From the NCBI RefSeq assembly GCF_014650455.1, contig NZ_BMUZ01000004.1, forward strand, positions 62,001 through 126,000: 64,000 nt of DNA. The letters are read 5' to 3'. Position numbers and translations under genes: made by a program. The notes beneath the pieces are model-generated. The model had not been told where the DNA came from. It was given only the letters and a program-made list of their open reading frames with translations, and did not search any database. Below, one piece after another: positions 1 to 9,402 of the stretch; within the stretch, counting starts at the first letter, position 1; each line of letters opens with the position of its first letter. Source of the stretch: Streptomyces xanthochromogenes (GTDB lineage Bacteria > Actinomycetota > Actinomycetes > Streptomycetales > Streptomycetaceae).

Positions 1-565
1 TCCCGGACTCCCGCTTCGCTTCACCCGGCGGCACTGGAGCCGGACCAGGGCGTTCGGGACCACAGGCCGGCCAAGCGGTCCGCCGGGCTCGTCCCCCGCG
101 CGGGGCCACGAGACGTTCGACCGAGCCAACACGTCATGCGCTTCGGCCTGTTCCCACCTTGGCCATGGACTGCCCGCACCATCCCGCACGGAGAAACATC
201 CGCCAGAAGGCACGAGGGTGGCGGGCAGCCAAATACTTCCGTCCATCCGGCGATCACAAGGAGCGCCCGACGTGATTCTTCAGGAGCCGTCCGAATACTG
301 GACGCCAATCCGTTTCACATGAAAGTTCTCTGAACAATTCGCCTCGCGGCAGCGATCGCTTCGACATCGCCGCGCCCCAGCCTGTGTCGAGGGCCGCTGT
401 CAATGCGTCAAGGCGGGTAGGCCCGGGCATCGATCCAAGAGATACCGGGCAGCGCGACGGGCGGGCAGGCGCGAGCCGGATGACAGCGGGGGGCGCCGGT
501 GCGGCGCGGGAGCCAAACCACGGCGTCGCGGGACGGGATGTCTCGGGCGAACGCGCCGCCTCCGG
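1..565. other. No recognisable gene at left edge
   Basis: Short open frames exist on both strands, but none has a convincing start with a ribosome binding site or a recognisable protein family. I see no tRNA, repeat array or strong hairpin here. The stretch may hold the promoter side of a gene beyond the left edge. Confidence 0.5.
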
Positions 566-1012
566 CTAGGAGCCCGCGACGGGCTTCCTGACGCCCTTAC
601 CGCTGTCACAGACGAGTCCCCGGATCCCGGTGGAACCCTTGGGCTTGGCGACGGCCTGCCCGTCCCGGCAGTCGCCGTCGTCGGCCGCGTCCCGGCAGCC
701 CTGGAGCCAGCGCTCAGGGGAGGCCGCGGCCTTGGGGCCGCCCTGTTCGCGACGCCACTGCTCGCAGCCACCGCTCTTGAGGAAGCCCTGCGTGCCTCCC
801 GTGGGGTCCGCTTTCATACCGGCGAGGGCGACCACGTATCCGCCTTCATAGGCCACGTCCTCGTTGAACAGCGGCTTGTCGTTGAAGGCCGACACGGCCA
901 CGGCTCCGATGCCGAGGCAGACGGCGAGGCCAACTGCGAGGGCCAGCAGGAGATTCCGACGGGAGGGACCCTTATGGGCGGTGTAGTGCGGTGCCTGACC
1001 AAGAAGAACCAT
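566..1012 (-). CDS. Small single-pass membrane/secreted protein
   Basis: About 148 residues. A basic N-terminus is followed by one hydrophobic segment (around residues 20-43, LLLALAVGLAVCLGIGAVAV) and then an extracytoplasmic region with several Cys residues (GGCEQW, LQGCRDAADDGDC, LVCDSG). This suggests a membrane-anchored or secreted, disulfide-stabilised domain. I chose the ATG at 1012 over one nine bases upstream; the two differ by three residues. I do not recognise the family. The gene stands alone, with about 270 bases of non-coding DNA before the next gene on the same strand. Confidence 0.6.
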   Translation of the reverse strand: MVLLGQAPHYTAHKGPSRRNLLLALAVGLAVCLGIGAVAVSAFNDKPLFNEDVAYEGGYVVALAGMKADPTGGTQGFLKSGGCEQWRREQGGPKAAASPERWLQGCRDAADDGDCRDGQAVAKPKGSTGIRGLVCDSGKGVRKPVAGS

Positions 1013-1288
1013 ATGGATCACTCTGGCATACCGACACCGTCACCCCTCCGTCACCCCTCCCCCACGCAGGCCCCATGTGGCCATCAGATCAAGGGGCTTC
1101 GAGTCACCTCATGCTCCGCGGGGCGTCGAGGGACGGTCGGACCAGTATGTGAGCCGTCCGCGGAGGTCTACCAACGGGCAACCACTCCGGGGCCCGGAGG
1201 GACGGACCAATGACCCACGCGTACGGCGCCACCCAACGGGAACCACAGGGTCACCGCCGACGACAACCTGCGCCCGCCCGTCCCCCCG

Positions 1289-2266
1289 TCAGCCAAGGCC
1301 GAACCGCTCGGCCCAGGCAGTCACATCGGAGGCCGACGCATTGCCACCGCAGACGACCAGGCCGATCCTGGCCCCCTCGCCCACGCGTTCCAGCACCTGG
1401 CGTGCCGCGGGCACCAGACAGCCGGCGGCGGGCTCGGCCCAGACCTTCGCGTGGTCGGCGAGGTCGAGGGTGCCCTGCACGGCCTCGGCATCGGTCACGG
1501 TGAGGACCTCGGTGACCAACGCGGAAACGTGGCCGTAGGTGAGCTGCGAAGCGCTCGGGGCGCTCAACGTCGAGACGATCGAGGACAGTTGGACCGGCAC
1601 CGGCCCACCGGCGGCCAGGGCCTCCGACATGGCTCGCGCGCCTTCGGTCTCCACGCCCCAGATCCGTACGCCCGGGCGACGCGCGCGCAGGGCGGTGGCG
1701 ACCCCGGAGATCAAGGCCCCGCCGCCGATGCTGACGAGTACGTCAGTGAGCTCCCCGGCATCCTCGGCGAACTCCAGGCCGACCGTGCCCTGGGCCGCGA
1801 TGACGACGGGGTCGTCAAAGGGATGGACCAGGGTGAGCCCCTCGGTCCGGAGTTCCTCCGCGAGGGCGAACGCGCCGTCCATGGCGTCGGCGACGATGAC
1901 GTTGGCTCCGGCGGCCTCGGCGATCCGCACGGCGCGGCGCGGGGCGGACCGGGGCATGACGACGGTCGCCTTGATGTCCAGTGCTCCGGCCATGACCGCC
2001 ACGGCGATGCCATGGTTGCCACCGCTCACCGCCACGACACCGGCGGCGCGTTCGGCCTCGCCGAGCGAGAGCAGCTTCGCCGTCGCGCCGCGTGCTTTGA
2101 AGGAGCCGGTGTGCTGCAGCAGTTCCAGTTTCGCGGTGACCTGCGCACCCAGGAACGCGGACAGCCCGGGGCTCGGCACCGTAGGGGTCCGAATGACATG
2201 CCCGGCGATCCGCTCGGCCGCGGCTTCCACGTCCGCGACATTGATCAGCACATTCGCCTCCGTCAC
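1289..2266 (-). CDS. Threonine/serine dehydratase-like PLP enzyme
   Basis: A PLP-dependent fold-type II enzyme of the threonine dehydratase/serine racemase family, about 325 residues. The PLP lysine lies in GSFKARGA, the phosphate-binding glycine loop is SIGGGALISG, and SGGNHG is the family's Asn loop. The chain ends without the ACT-like regulatory domain of biosynthetic IlvA, so it resembles catabolic or racemase-type members. It probably deaminates Thr or Ser to a 2-oxo acid plus ammonia; the exact substrate cannot be read. The longer open frame upstream is not protein-like, so I start at GTG 2266. GTG 2251, with GGAGG five bases ahead, is a good alternative. Confidence 0.85.
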   Translation of the reverse strand: MTEANVLINVADVEAAAERIAGHVIRTPTVPSPGLSAFLGAQVTAKLELLQHTGSFKARGATAKLLSLGEAERAAGVVAVSGGNHGIAVAVMAGALDIKATVVMPRSAPRRAVRIAEAAGANVIVADAMDGAFALAEELRTEGLTLVHPFDDPVVIAAQGTVGLEFAEDAGELTDVLVSIGGGALISGVATALRARRPGVRIWGVETEGARAMSEALAAGGPVPVQLSSIVSTLSAPSASQLTYGHVSALVTEVLTVTDAEAVQGTLDLADHAKVWAEPAAGCLVPAARQVLERVGEGARIGLVVCGGNASASDVTAWAERFGLG

Positions 2267-2737
2267 AACACGCCCACGGCCGGTCGACCGCGGTACAAGT
2301 GACTCCAAGGTGTACGCCGCGCACGCACTTCTCCGCAAGCGAGGGCAAACCCCCAGATCAGCGTTGGTTCCCCCGGTTCCTCCGCAGCTCGTCCGCCGCC
2401 GCGCCGCTGGACATGACACCCACGTCCGCCCGGCACTGCCCTGCGGGAACGGTGAGAACGGCCCGGGGCACGGCCATGCCAACGCGCTTGTGGCTCACAC
2501 CCTCGCGGAGGTGGACGGGAAGTAGCCCGGCAGGGGCACCCCGCGGACGGCCTGCTGCACCCGTCGACAGCAACACAACTGCGGGGCCGGAGGCGGGTGT
2601 TGAGGAACAGCACTTCCAGACCGAACCGGGCAGGTCCCTGCTCTGCCGAGAGGCGACCGCGGGTGTGGCCTGGGTACGCGCCTGGAATTGTGGCTTCCAC
2701 CACGGCGGGCATGATCACGTCATGGTGAGATCACCAG
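2267..2737. other. Intergenic region, no gene seen
   Basis: The roughly 470 bases between the leftward dehydratase and the rightward DUF6215-like gene have no open frame with family resemblance or a good ribosome binding site. They should contain both divergent promoters. No strong palindrome stands out. Confidence 0.5.
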
Positions 2738-3754
2738 ATGCTCGGCTTCCTTCTCCGTCTCCTGCCCTTCTGGGTCCGCGAACCACTGCTCATCGTGCTC
2801 GGATCCGTTCTCGGCGTTCGCATCATGTACCTCGCCTTCGACGACCATGACAAGGTCGCGGCAGGTCTCGGGCTGGTGTTCCTCGTCTTTACCGCGATAC
2901 GCATTCATACGGTGCGGGTTGCTCTGCGCGCTCGCCGCACCCTCGGGCGGCAGAACCTTACGACTACCCCCGCAGACGGGACGGCAGCTGATCCCGCCCC
3001 TCACGCACAGGCCGAACCGGCCCCGCTGCCGGTCCCGTCCGCTCCGGAGAAGGAGCCCAACGCGTGGGGCCAGGCCATCGCGGCCGTGGCCGTGGTCGGG
3101 GCGCTCGTGGGCGCCGTGTGGGCGTCCTCCCACCTACAGAGCGACGGTGCCGGTGACAGCACGCCGAAGGCTGCATCATGCCCGGCCGAGAAGCACACGG
3201 AGCTGCCGAAGGCATACACGGAGACCTCCCGGGCCGCGACCGGCGACGAGCTGTGCAAGGCACTCAACCGTCCCGACCTGGCGCAACTCCTGGGCACGCC
3301 AGGGGAGATCGCGACCTCGGCCTCAGGTACGAACAACACCGCTCCCCTGACGGGCGAGAAGGTCGCCCAGCCGGAGGCCGAGGTCAGGTTCAAGACGTAC
3401 ACCGTGAACCTCTCGGCCACCTACAACAAGATGCCGATGGACCGGTACGTGAAGTTGATGGAGTTCGGCAACGAGACCAACATCAAGACGCTCAAGGCGC
3501 TTGGACGGCCCTCGGTCCTCTACTCGGATCACACCATGGAGATCAGAATCGGCCTCGGAGACGGGGGATCTCCCAGACCCGTCGAACAAGGGCCCCTGGC
3601 CCGGACACTGGCCGTGGCCCTGGACCCGATGGACCGGGGCGGCTACTACGAGGTCACGGTGTGGAGCACCTTCGGCACCCTCCCGGACGACGGCGCTCTC
3701 ATCGGAATTGCCGAGAAGATCCTGCCCACGCTCCCCGAACGAGCAGCCCGCTGA
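2738..3754 (+). CDS. DUF6215-like membrane protein
   Basis: 338 residues. Two hydrophobic stretches near the N-terminus (about residues 2-24 and 37-53) are followed by an Ala/Pro-rich linker and a third membrane span (QAIAAVAVVGALVGAVWAS, about 108-128). A roughly 200-residue extracytoplasmic domain with paired Cys (ASCPAE, DELCKAL) follows. From memory this matches the DUF6215 proteins found in streptomycetes, which have no assigned function. It stands alone, in the opposite direction to the genes on either side. Confidence 0.7.
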   Translation: MLGFLLRLLPFWVREPLLIVLGSVLGVRIMYLAFDDHDKVAAGLGLVFLVFTAIRIHTVRVALRARRTLGRQNLTTTPADGTAADPAPHAQAEPAPLPVPSAPEKEPNAWGQAIAAVAVVGALVGAVWASSHLQSDGAGDSTPKAASCPAEKHTELPKAYTETSRAATGDELCKALNRPDLAQLLGTPGEIATSASGTNNTAPLTGEKVAQPEAEVRFKTYTVNLSATYNKMPMDRYVKLMEFGNETNIKTLKALGRPSVLYSDHTMEIRIGLGDGGSPRPVEQGPLARTLAVALDPMDRGGYYEVTVWSTFGTLPDDGALIGIAEKILPTLPERAAR

Positions 3755-3890
3755 ACCATCGGCCGTACTTCAAGCAGCTGAGGCGTCCCGGCTCCGGCCG
3801 TAGTGGTGACGCTCGGCCGCAGGAGGCAGGCCTCCAGAGATCCCGTGCTGGTGATGGGCGTCAGGTCGGGGGGTATATCGCCAACCGCCC

Positions 3891-4733
3891 TCAACCCTGA
3901 TGATCCAAGTACTGCAGGAAGGTGGAGGCATACGTCCGGTCGGCAGCTTGTGAGCAGGGGAATGTCGCCACGGCGGCGCCGACTTCCGCTCGATGGAACT
4001 TCTGCCAGGTCGGATTCCGCGCGGCCAGCGCCGCCAGCTGATCCTGGGACAGCACCTGGTCCCCACCGCGAAGGGCGGCCATCACCGACGTGTACTGCTT
4101 GCGCAGGTCCGTGATGAGCGCGAGCCGGGACTGCGCCGGATGCCCGGCGGCCGCCGCACAGGCTCGCCACGTCTCAAGTGCCGCTCGGTACCGTTCGTCG
4201 TGCTGCACCTCGCCGTCCACCCGGGTCCACTCGGAGTTGGCCTCCGGAATGCCGTACTCCTTTTCGGTCGCCCGCTGCGAGCTCTCGACGCAGCCGGGGA
4301 GGGCCGCGTCGTATGACTTGAGAGAGGCGGCCGAAAGGGTCTTGATGTATCCCTTGGCCGCCGGAGCATCGGGGGCGAAGTGCGGAAACACCGAAATCCC
4401 GAACCCGTGCCCGCGCGCGTAGTCGAGGCTCGAAAAGTCCGAGGCATCCTCCACATCGACGACGCTGTGCGGGTTCCTGGGCAGGTACTGGAAGCCGTGC
4501 GACTCCATGCAGGCGGATGTCCGTGCCTCCGTGCGAGCGGCAACTTCGAGGTCGAACTTTCCCGACTCCGATGCGCCGGACACGCCTGCCAGGATCAGCA
4601 CGAAACGACGGGTGTCGGCTGTCGCCGGGGCGGGCCGGCCGTCGTCGGACGGCAAGTACACGAACCCTGCCGCGACCAGCGCGGCAATCAGCACGGCCAG
4701 CGCGACCACCACCGTCTTGCGTGTGCCCGGCAT
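3891..4733 (-). CDS. Membrane-anchored hypothetical protein
   Basis: 280 residues. A short basic N-terminus, one transmembrane helix (VVVALAVLIAALVAAGFVYL, about 8-27) and a polar extracytoplasmic domain with four Cys (SACMES, LPGCVE, WRACAAA, FPCSQA) that could form two disulfides. The ATG at 4733 is preceded by a strong GGAGGAGG site, so the longer upstream open frame is rejected. The Cys-framed helical domain resembles many unnamed secreted actinobacterial proteins. It lies about 150 bases downstream of the small secreted gene at 4883-5284 on the same strand. Confidence 0.65.
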   Translation of the reverse strand: MPGTRKTVVVALAVLIAALVAAGFVYLPSDDGRPAPATADTRRFVLILAGVSGASESGKFDLEVAARTEARTSACMESHGFQYLPRNPHSVVDVEDASDFSSLDYARGHGFGISVFPHFAPDAPAAKGYIKTLSAASLKSYDAALPGCVESSQRATEKEYGIPEANSEWTRVDGEVQHDERYRAALETWRACAAAAGHPAQSRLALITDLRKQYTSVMAALRGGDQVLSQDQLAALAARNPTWQKFHRAEVGAAVATFPCSQAADRTYASTFLQYLDHQG

Positions 4734-4882
4734 CGTCCGGTCCTCCTCCTTCGACTGACCACTGGCCACTGGCCACTCACGCCTTACGGCGCGCGCCTCA
4801 CGCCTCACCTGCTGGTGACCGGTGCGCCTTGGTGCACCCGTGCGGGCGCACCAAGGCACGTGCTTGCCCATTCAGGCAGCTG

Positions 4883-5284
4883 TCACCAGTTGCTCAGATC
4901 GACGGCCACCTGGTCGAAGCCCTGGTTGTACGTACCGTTGTTGGTGCAGTCGTAGTGCGAGGAGTTCGTACCGTTGCGCGCCACGATCGAGGACTCGTAC
5001 CAGTTCCCACCGCCGTTCCCCCGGAGACAGTGGGCCATGTCCTTGCCGCCGTCCTGCCCGGACACCCAGACGAGCGACTGCTGGTAGCGCTGGTAACGAC
5101 TGTCCCAATTGTTCGCCACGAACTGGTAGTTGCCAGTCCTGCCGGAGTCGTTGTACGGGCCGGATTCTGTGACGTTGCCGGTCGTTACCCGCGTCTGCGC
5201 CTCAGCGGCTCCCGTGGTGAGGCCGATCGTGGCGCAGCACCCCGCGAGTGCCAGTGCGCCGAAGGTCTTCCAGTTCCGAGGCAT
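4883..5284 (-). CDS. Small secreted protein
   Basis: 133 residues with a clear Sec signal peptide (hydrophobic core TFGALALAGCCATIGLTTGA, likely cleaved after AEA near residue 29). The mature part is Gly/Asn/Tyr-rich, with two Cys (AHCLRG, HYDCTN) and repeated short polar turns, suggesting a small disulfide-bonded extracellular domain. I do not recognise the family. It diverges from the SARP regulator at 5526. The 241-base gap between them contains 11-bp-spaced direct repeats, so it may be under control of that regulator (inference). Confidence 0.65.
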   Translation of the reverse strand: MPRNWKTFGALALAGCCATIGLTTGAAEAQTRVTTGNVTESGPYNDSGRTGNYQFVANNWDSRYQRYQQSLVWVSGQDGGKDMAHCLRGNGGGNWYESSIVARNGTNSSHYDCTNNGTYNQGFDQVAVDLSNW

Positions 5285-5456
5285 CGTTGATCCCAGCTCC
5301 TTCTGTCGTCTTGCCGAGAGGAGACGGCCTCCGCCCCCCGCCTACCGGCCCGGACGCCGCCCGGGAACCGGGCGAAGGCACGCCCCTCATTCATGGCCGG
5401 TCCGCGGTCGTCGGCGGCCCGTGCTCAGGAGACGCTATGGACACACATCCGTCGGC

Positions 5457-5475
5457 CGTCCTAGATTCGTCCTAG
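5457..5475. promoter_or_regulatory. SARP-type direct repeat (11-bp period)
   Basis: The octamer CGTCCTAG occurs at 5457-5464 and again at 5468-5475, exactly one 11-bp step apart. SARP/AfsR-family activators characteristically bind heptameric direct repeats with 11-bp periodicity near the -35 region. The site lies 51-69 bases before the SARP start codon and in the shared promoter region with the divergent secreted-protein gene. Confidence 0.6.
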
Positions 5476-5525
5476 TGCGAGGTCAGCCGGGGGATGGGCG
5501 CCAATCGTCACGTGCCGGGGGGAAC

Positions 5526-8500
5526 ATGAAATTCGGCTTACTGGGGCCGTTACATGCCCAGATCGCCGAACGTTCGGTCCAGTTGAACGGGCCGCGGCAG
5601 GCCAAGATGTTGGCTGCACTGCTGATCGACGCCAACAGCATCGTTCCCATGGAACGGCTCGTCGCCGTGATGTGGGACTCGGACGCGCCCGCCACCGCGG
5701 TCCGCCAAGTCCAGGATGCCGTTTCCGGATTGCGTCGCAACCTCGTCGCCTGCGGAGCTCCCCGCTCCCTGATCAGTACGCGTCGCGGCGGCTACGAGAT
5801 GCACTTGGCCCGGGCCCAGCTCGACCTGTTGGAGTTCGAGCACGAGCGGCAGCTCGCCGGCCGGAGCGCGGCTCCGCTCGACACGGCTGTCGCGCTCCGG
5901 AGGGCGCTCTCCTGCTGGCGCGGAAACGCCCTGGTCGATGTCTCCAGCCGGGTTCTGGAGATCGATGCGGCACGGCTGAACGAGAGACGTGCGGCCACGC
6001 ACAAAGAGTGCCTGGCCGTCGAACTCGGCCTGGGGCGCCCTCGGGAGGTCATCGACGAACTGACCGATCTGCTCCGCGAGCACCCCTACGACGAGGACGT
6101 TGCCCAGCACCTCATGGTCGCCCTCTACCGGTGTGGCCGACAGGGCGAGGCACTGCAGGTGTACGAACGACTGCGCCGGACATTGGCCGACGAGCTCGGC
6201 GTCGACCCCACCCCGGCGCTCCAAGCGCTGCATCAGCGCATCCTGACCGCGGATCCCGCCCTGACCGCTCCGGACCCGTCTCCCGCTCCGGCTCCAGCTC
6301 CAGCTTTAGCTCCGGCTCCGGCTCCGGCTCCGGCTCCGAACTCAGCCCCCGCCCCCGCCCCCGCCCATCGTCCCTCGGACGCGTCGTCGGAGCGTTCCGA
6401 CACGGTGACCGCCGGGCTGGCCATGGCTCTGCCGGTACGTCAACTGCCCCTGGATGTTCCGGACTTCGTGGGCCGCTCGTCGGCGCTGGCCGAGATCTCC
6501 GGGCTGCTGGACGGGGAGGCACCGAACCGGGCGCCGGTGGTCGTCGTCGTGGGCGGCCCCGGTGTGGGCAAGTCCTGCCTGGTGACACACGCCGCTCGGC
6601 TGGCTCGCGGAAGCTTCCCCGACGGTCAGCTCTACCTCAACCTCGCGGCTACCTCGGACGAACCCCGGGACCCGGGGCTGATGCTGGCCGAAGCGCTGCG
6701 CGCGCTGTCGATAGCCGGCAGCGCCATCCCGAACGCCCTGTCCGAGCGCGCGGCGCTCTACCGGTCGCTCCTGGTGGACCGTCGCATGCTGGTGGTCCTG
6801 GACGATGCCGGTCACGCCGATCAGGTGCTGCCGCTGCTGCCCGGAGCCGACGGGTGTGCCGTGCTGATCACCAGCCGCACGCTGCTGACGCAACTTCCCG
6901 GGGCCCGGCACATCGACCTGGACGTGCTCAGCCCGGCAGAGGCGCGGGAACTGTTCACCGGGATCGTCGGGCGGCAACGGGTCGAGCGGGAACCGGACGA
7001 AGCCGACGCGATCCTCGACTGCTGCGGCAACCTGCCACTCGCGATCCGGATCGCCAGCGGCAAACTCACCGGCCGCCCGGCTTGGTCGCTGCGGGTGTTG
7101 CGCGAACGGATCGAGGACGAGTCCCGGCGGCTGGCCGAGCTGAGGATCGGGGACCTCAGCGTGCGCGCCAGCGTCGAGCTGAGCCTGCGGCTGCTACCGG
7201 CCGACGCGGTACGCGCGCTGAGCCTGCTCGGCCTGCTCGGCGCGTACACCCTGCCCGGCTGGGTGGTCGGCCCGCTTCTGGACCGCTCGGACGGAGAGCA
7301 GGTACTGGACGCCCTCGTGGATGCCAGCCTGGTGCGGCTGACCGCCACCGACGCCCTCGGCGAGCCGCGGTACCGGCTGCACGACCTGATCAGGACCTGT
7401 GCCGTGGAAATCGCCGCCCCGCTGGCGACGGCGGACAAACGGGACGCGATCGTCCGGGTGCTGTCCGTCTGGCTCGATCTGGTCAGGCGCGGCACCGACC
7501 GTCTCCCGGGCGGGCTGTTGGCCGCCGCACACGGTTCGGCACCGCGCCGGGCGCTGCCCGACGCCGTCGTGGAGCGGCTCATGGCCGATGCGTTCGGCTG
7601 GTTCGACACGGAACGCGACAACCTCCTCGGCGCGGTGAAACTGGCCGTGGACTGGGGCCTCGACGAGTTGGCCTGGGAGCTGACGGCCGGTACGGCGACC
7701 TACTACGACCACCGGTGCCTGTACCAGGACTGGCAGCACGGACACCGGCTCGCGTTGGACGCGGCACAAGCGGCCGGCAACGCGCCCGGCACGTCGGTCC
7801 TGCTCCGCGGGCTTGGCCAACTGCACATCTATCAGGACGAGTTCGACCGGGCCACCCGCGCCCTCGAATCCTCCATCGAGCTGTGCCGGGACACCGGTGA
7901 CAAACGCGGCGAGGCGCTGTCGGTGGCGATGCTCAGTACGGTCAGCCGGGTGCAGGGCCGCGACGACGAAGCACTTGAGCGCGTCGAGCAGGCGCTGGCC
8001 ATCGCCGTCGGCGAGGGCGATCGGCACATCGAGGCACAACTGTCGTGCTCCATGGGCGTGATGCGGCTCATGCAGGGTGAACTCGACGAGGCGGAGTCCT
8101 GGTTCACCGGAGCCCTGCGGCTGGCCGAGGCGCTGCACGACGAGCATCGTGTGGCCGTCGTGCTGCGACGGTTCAGCCGCCTGCACGACCGGCGCGGCGA
8201 TCCGGACGCGGCGCTGCGCTGCCTGAGGCAGGCGCTGGCCACCTTCGAGGAACTGGCCGACGAGCGGTGCACCGGCTACGCACTGCTGGAAGTCGGACGC
8301 GTGTACGCCGGGCAGAACGACCGCGACCGGGCGGGCCGGGCGTTGGAACACGCGGCGGGCCTGTTCCACCGGCACGGCGACCTCCAGGACGAGGCCACCT
8401 GCTGGCAGTTGATCGGCGACCTGGACGCCGCGGCCGGGGTCCACGACTCGGCCTCCCAACACCGCAAGCGGGCGGGGATGTTGTGGCAGGCGATCGGCGA

Positions 8501-8543
8501 AATGAACCAGACGGTTGATCCGGCGCGACCGTCGTCGCCGTGA
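5526..8543 (+). CDS. AfsR/SARP-family transcriptional regulator
   Basis: 1005 residues in the full AfsR layout. An OmpR-type winged-helix domain (about 1-95) and a bacterial transcriptional activation domain (about 100-245) lead to an Ala-Pro linker (about 253-280). Next comes an NB-ARC ATPase (Walker A GGPGVGKS near 343, LVVLDDAG near 422, GNLPLAI near 501), then C-terminal TPR-like repeats (about 750-1000). Such proteins activate antibiotic or developmental genes by recruiting RNA polymerase at direct repeats. I start at ATG 5526, where the DNA-binding domain begins and a G-rich site precedes it. Codons 5 and 9 are both TTA, the rare leucine codon read by bldA tRNA, implying developmental translational control. 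Its target could be itself, the divergent gene, or a cluster elsewhere. Confidence 0.93.
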   Translation: MKFGLLGPLHAQIAERSVQLNGPRQAKMLAALLIDANSIVPMERLVAVMWDSDAPATAVRQVQDAVSGLRRNLVACGAPRSLISTRRGGYEMHLARAQLDLLEFEHERQLAGRSAAPLDTAVALRRALSCWRGNALVDVSSRVLEIDAARLNERRAATHKECLAVELGLGRPREVIDELTDLLREHPYDEDVAQHLMVALYRCGRQGEALQVYERLRRTLADELGVDPTPALQALHQRILTADPALTAPDPSPAPAPAPALAPAPAPAPAPNSAPAPAPAHRPSDASSERSDTVTAGLAMALPVRQLPLDVPDFVGRSSALAEISGLLDGEAPNRAPVVVVVGGPGVGKSCLVTHAARLARGSFPDGQLYLNLAATSDEPRDPGLMLAEALRALSIAGSAIPNALSERAALYRSLLVDRRMLVVLDDAGHADQVLPLLPGADGCAVLITSRTLLTQLPGARHIDLDVLSPAEARELFTGIVGRQRVEREPDEADAILDCCGNLPLAIRIASGKLTGRPAWSLRVLRERIEDESRRLAELRIGDLSVRASVELSLRLLPADAVRALSLLGLLGAYTLPGWVVGPLLDRSDGEQVLDALVDASLVRLTATDALGEPRYRLHDLIRTCAVEIAAPLATADKRDAIVRVLSVWLDLVRRGTDRLPGGLLAAAHGSAPRRALPDAVVERLMADAFGWFDTERDNLLGAVKLAVDWGLDELAWELTAGTATYYDHRCLYQDWQHGHRLALDAAQAAGNAPGTSVLLRGLGQLHIYQDEFDRATRALESSIELCRDTGDKRGEALSVAMLSTVSRVQGRDDEALERVEQALAIAVGEGDRHIEAQLSCSMGVMRLMQGELDEAESWFTGALRLAEALHDEHRVAVVLRRFSRLHDRRGDPDAALRCLRQALATFEELADERCTGYALLEVGRVYAGQNDRDRAGRALEHAAGLFHRHGDLQDEATCWQLIGDLDAAAGVHDSASQHRKRAGMLWQAIGEMNQTVDPARPSSP

Positions 8544-8552
8544 AGCGGGGAT

Positions 8553-9149
8553 CTACCGCGTGCGCGCATCTCCTGAGACGGATGGTTCGCGGGAGCCCCC
8601 CAGATACCGTGCGCGGAGGCGGGCGAAGGCGGTGGGCGTCGGCCGGTGCGGAAGGAATTCCTTGATCAACGTGGCGCATTCGCGCGGGCCGGCCGTGCTG
8701 GTGTCGCATTCGACGTCGTAGTCGCCATGCTGATGCACCACGTCGTACTGCAGTGCCGCGAGCCCCGGAGGTCGATCGCCACGCGCTCGCTCCCTGCGGG
8801 CCAGTTCGGCAGGCGCGCAGTGGACGCCGACGAACAGCACGTCTTGCGGACGCAGCACGCTCAGGCAGTCGATCAGCCGCCACGGTTCGCTGAGCACATG
8901 GTCGACGACGACATCGTTGCCCGCTTCGGCCATGGCGGCGACCGAGCGGTGGAAACCCATCCTCGTCCGGCGCAGGGCCGCGTCGAGCTCCTCCTGCGCG
9001 AGGTTCCGTTTCGTCCGCATCGCGTTGAAGCTGTCGACCGCGAGATGGAAGAACACGCCGTCGTCCAGGATGTCGAGCAACTCCCGCGCGATGCTCGACT
9101 TGCCCGAACTGGACGTGCCGTTGAGGAAGATGATCCGTCCAACTGCCAT
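8553..9149 (-). CDS. Chloramphenicol phosphotransferase-like kinase
   Basis: 198 residues. It has the P-loop near the N-terminus (FLNGTSSSGKSS, about 8-19) and the layout of the CPT family (PF07931), whose founding member phosphorylates chloramphenicol. VVVDHVL and VGVHCAP match core strands of the family. The true substrate cannot be inferred, and many members are not resistance enzymes. ATG 9149 begins directly before the P-loop domain; the longer upstream open frame does not look coding. It converges on the SARP gene with only nine bases between stops and diverges from the LysR gene at 9403. Confidence 0.8.
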   Translation of the reverse strand: MAVGRIIFLNGTSSSGKSSIARELLDILDDGVFFHLAVDSFNAMRTKRNLAQEELDAALRRTRMGFHRSVAAMAEAGNDVVVDHVLSEPWRLIDCLSVLRPQDVLFVGVHCAPAELARRERARGDRPPGLAALQYDVVHQHGDYDVECDTSTAGPRECATLIKEFLPHRPTPTAFARLRARYLGGSREPSVSGDARTR

Positions 9150-9402
9150 GCGGACATGCTCACATGGATTGCCGGCCAGAATGCCCCACGCCTGACTCGA
9201 TCGCGCAACGAGCCCCTCGCCCACCTTGGTGTATTCCGCCATCGCGGTGTCGGTGAGCCGCCTCACCCATGGTTCCCCCTGGCCCCGTGCGACAGTGCAC
9301 ACGTGATGGGAAGCGGCCTTCATCGTGCCGTCCGCGTGCGGCGCCATCAAGGCCCGGTGAGCGGGGGCCCGCCCGCAGGTGCCGTGGCACCAAGATGTGG
9401 GC

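Noticed and set aside
1094..1128. tRNA 3'-end-like stretch (GCTTCGAGTCACCTC and following bases)
   Set aside because: It resembles a T-arm and acceptor end, but the T-stem does not pair and no anticodon or D arm lies upstream. An attachment-site remnant is possible, but unsupported without a matching tRNA gene.
6283..6365. Short GC-rich repeats (CCGGCTCCGG-like) that look like a repeat array
   Set aside because: They encode the Ala-Pro linker of the SARP protein and are explained by the protein sequence.
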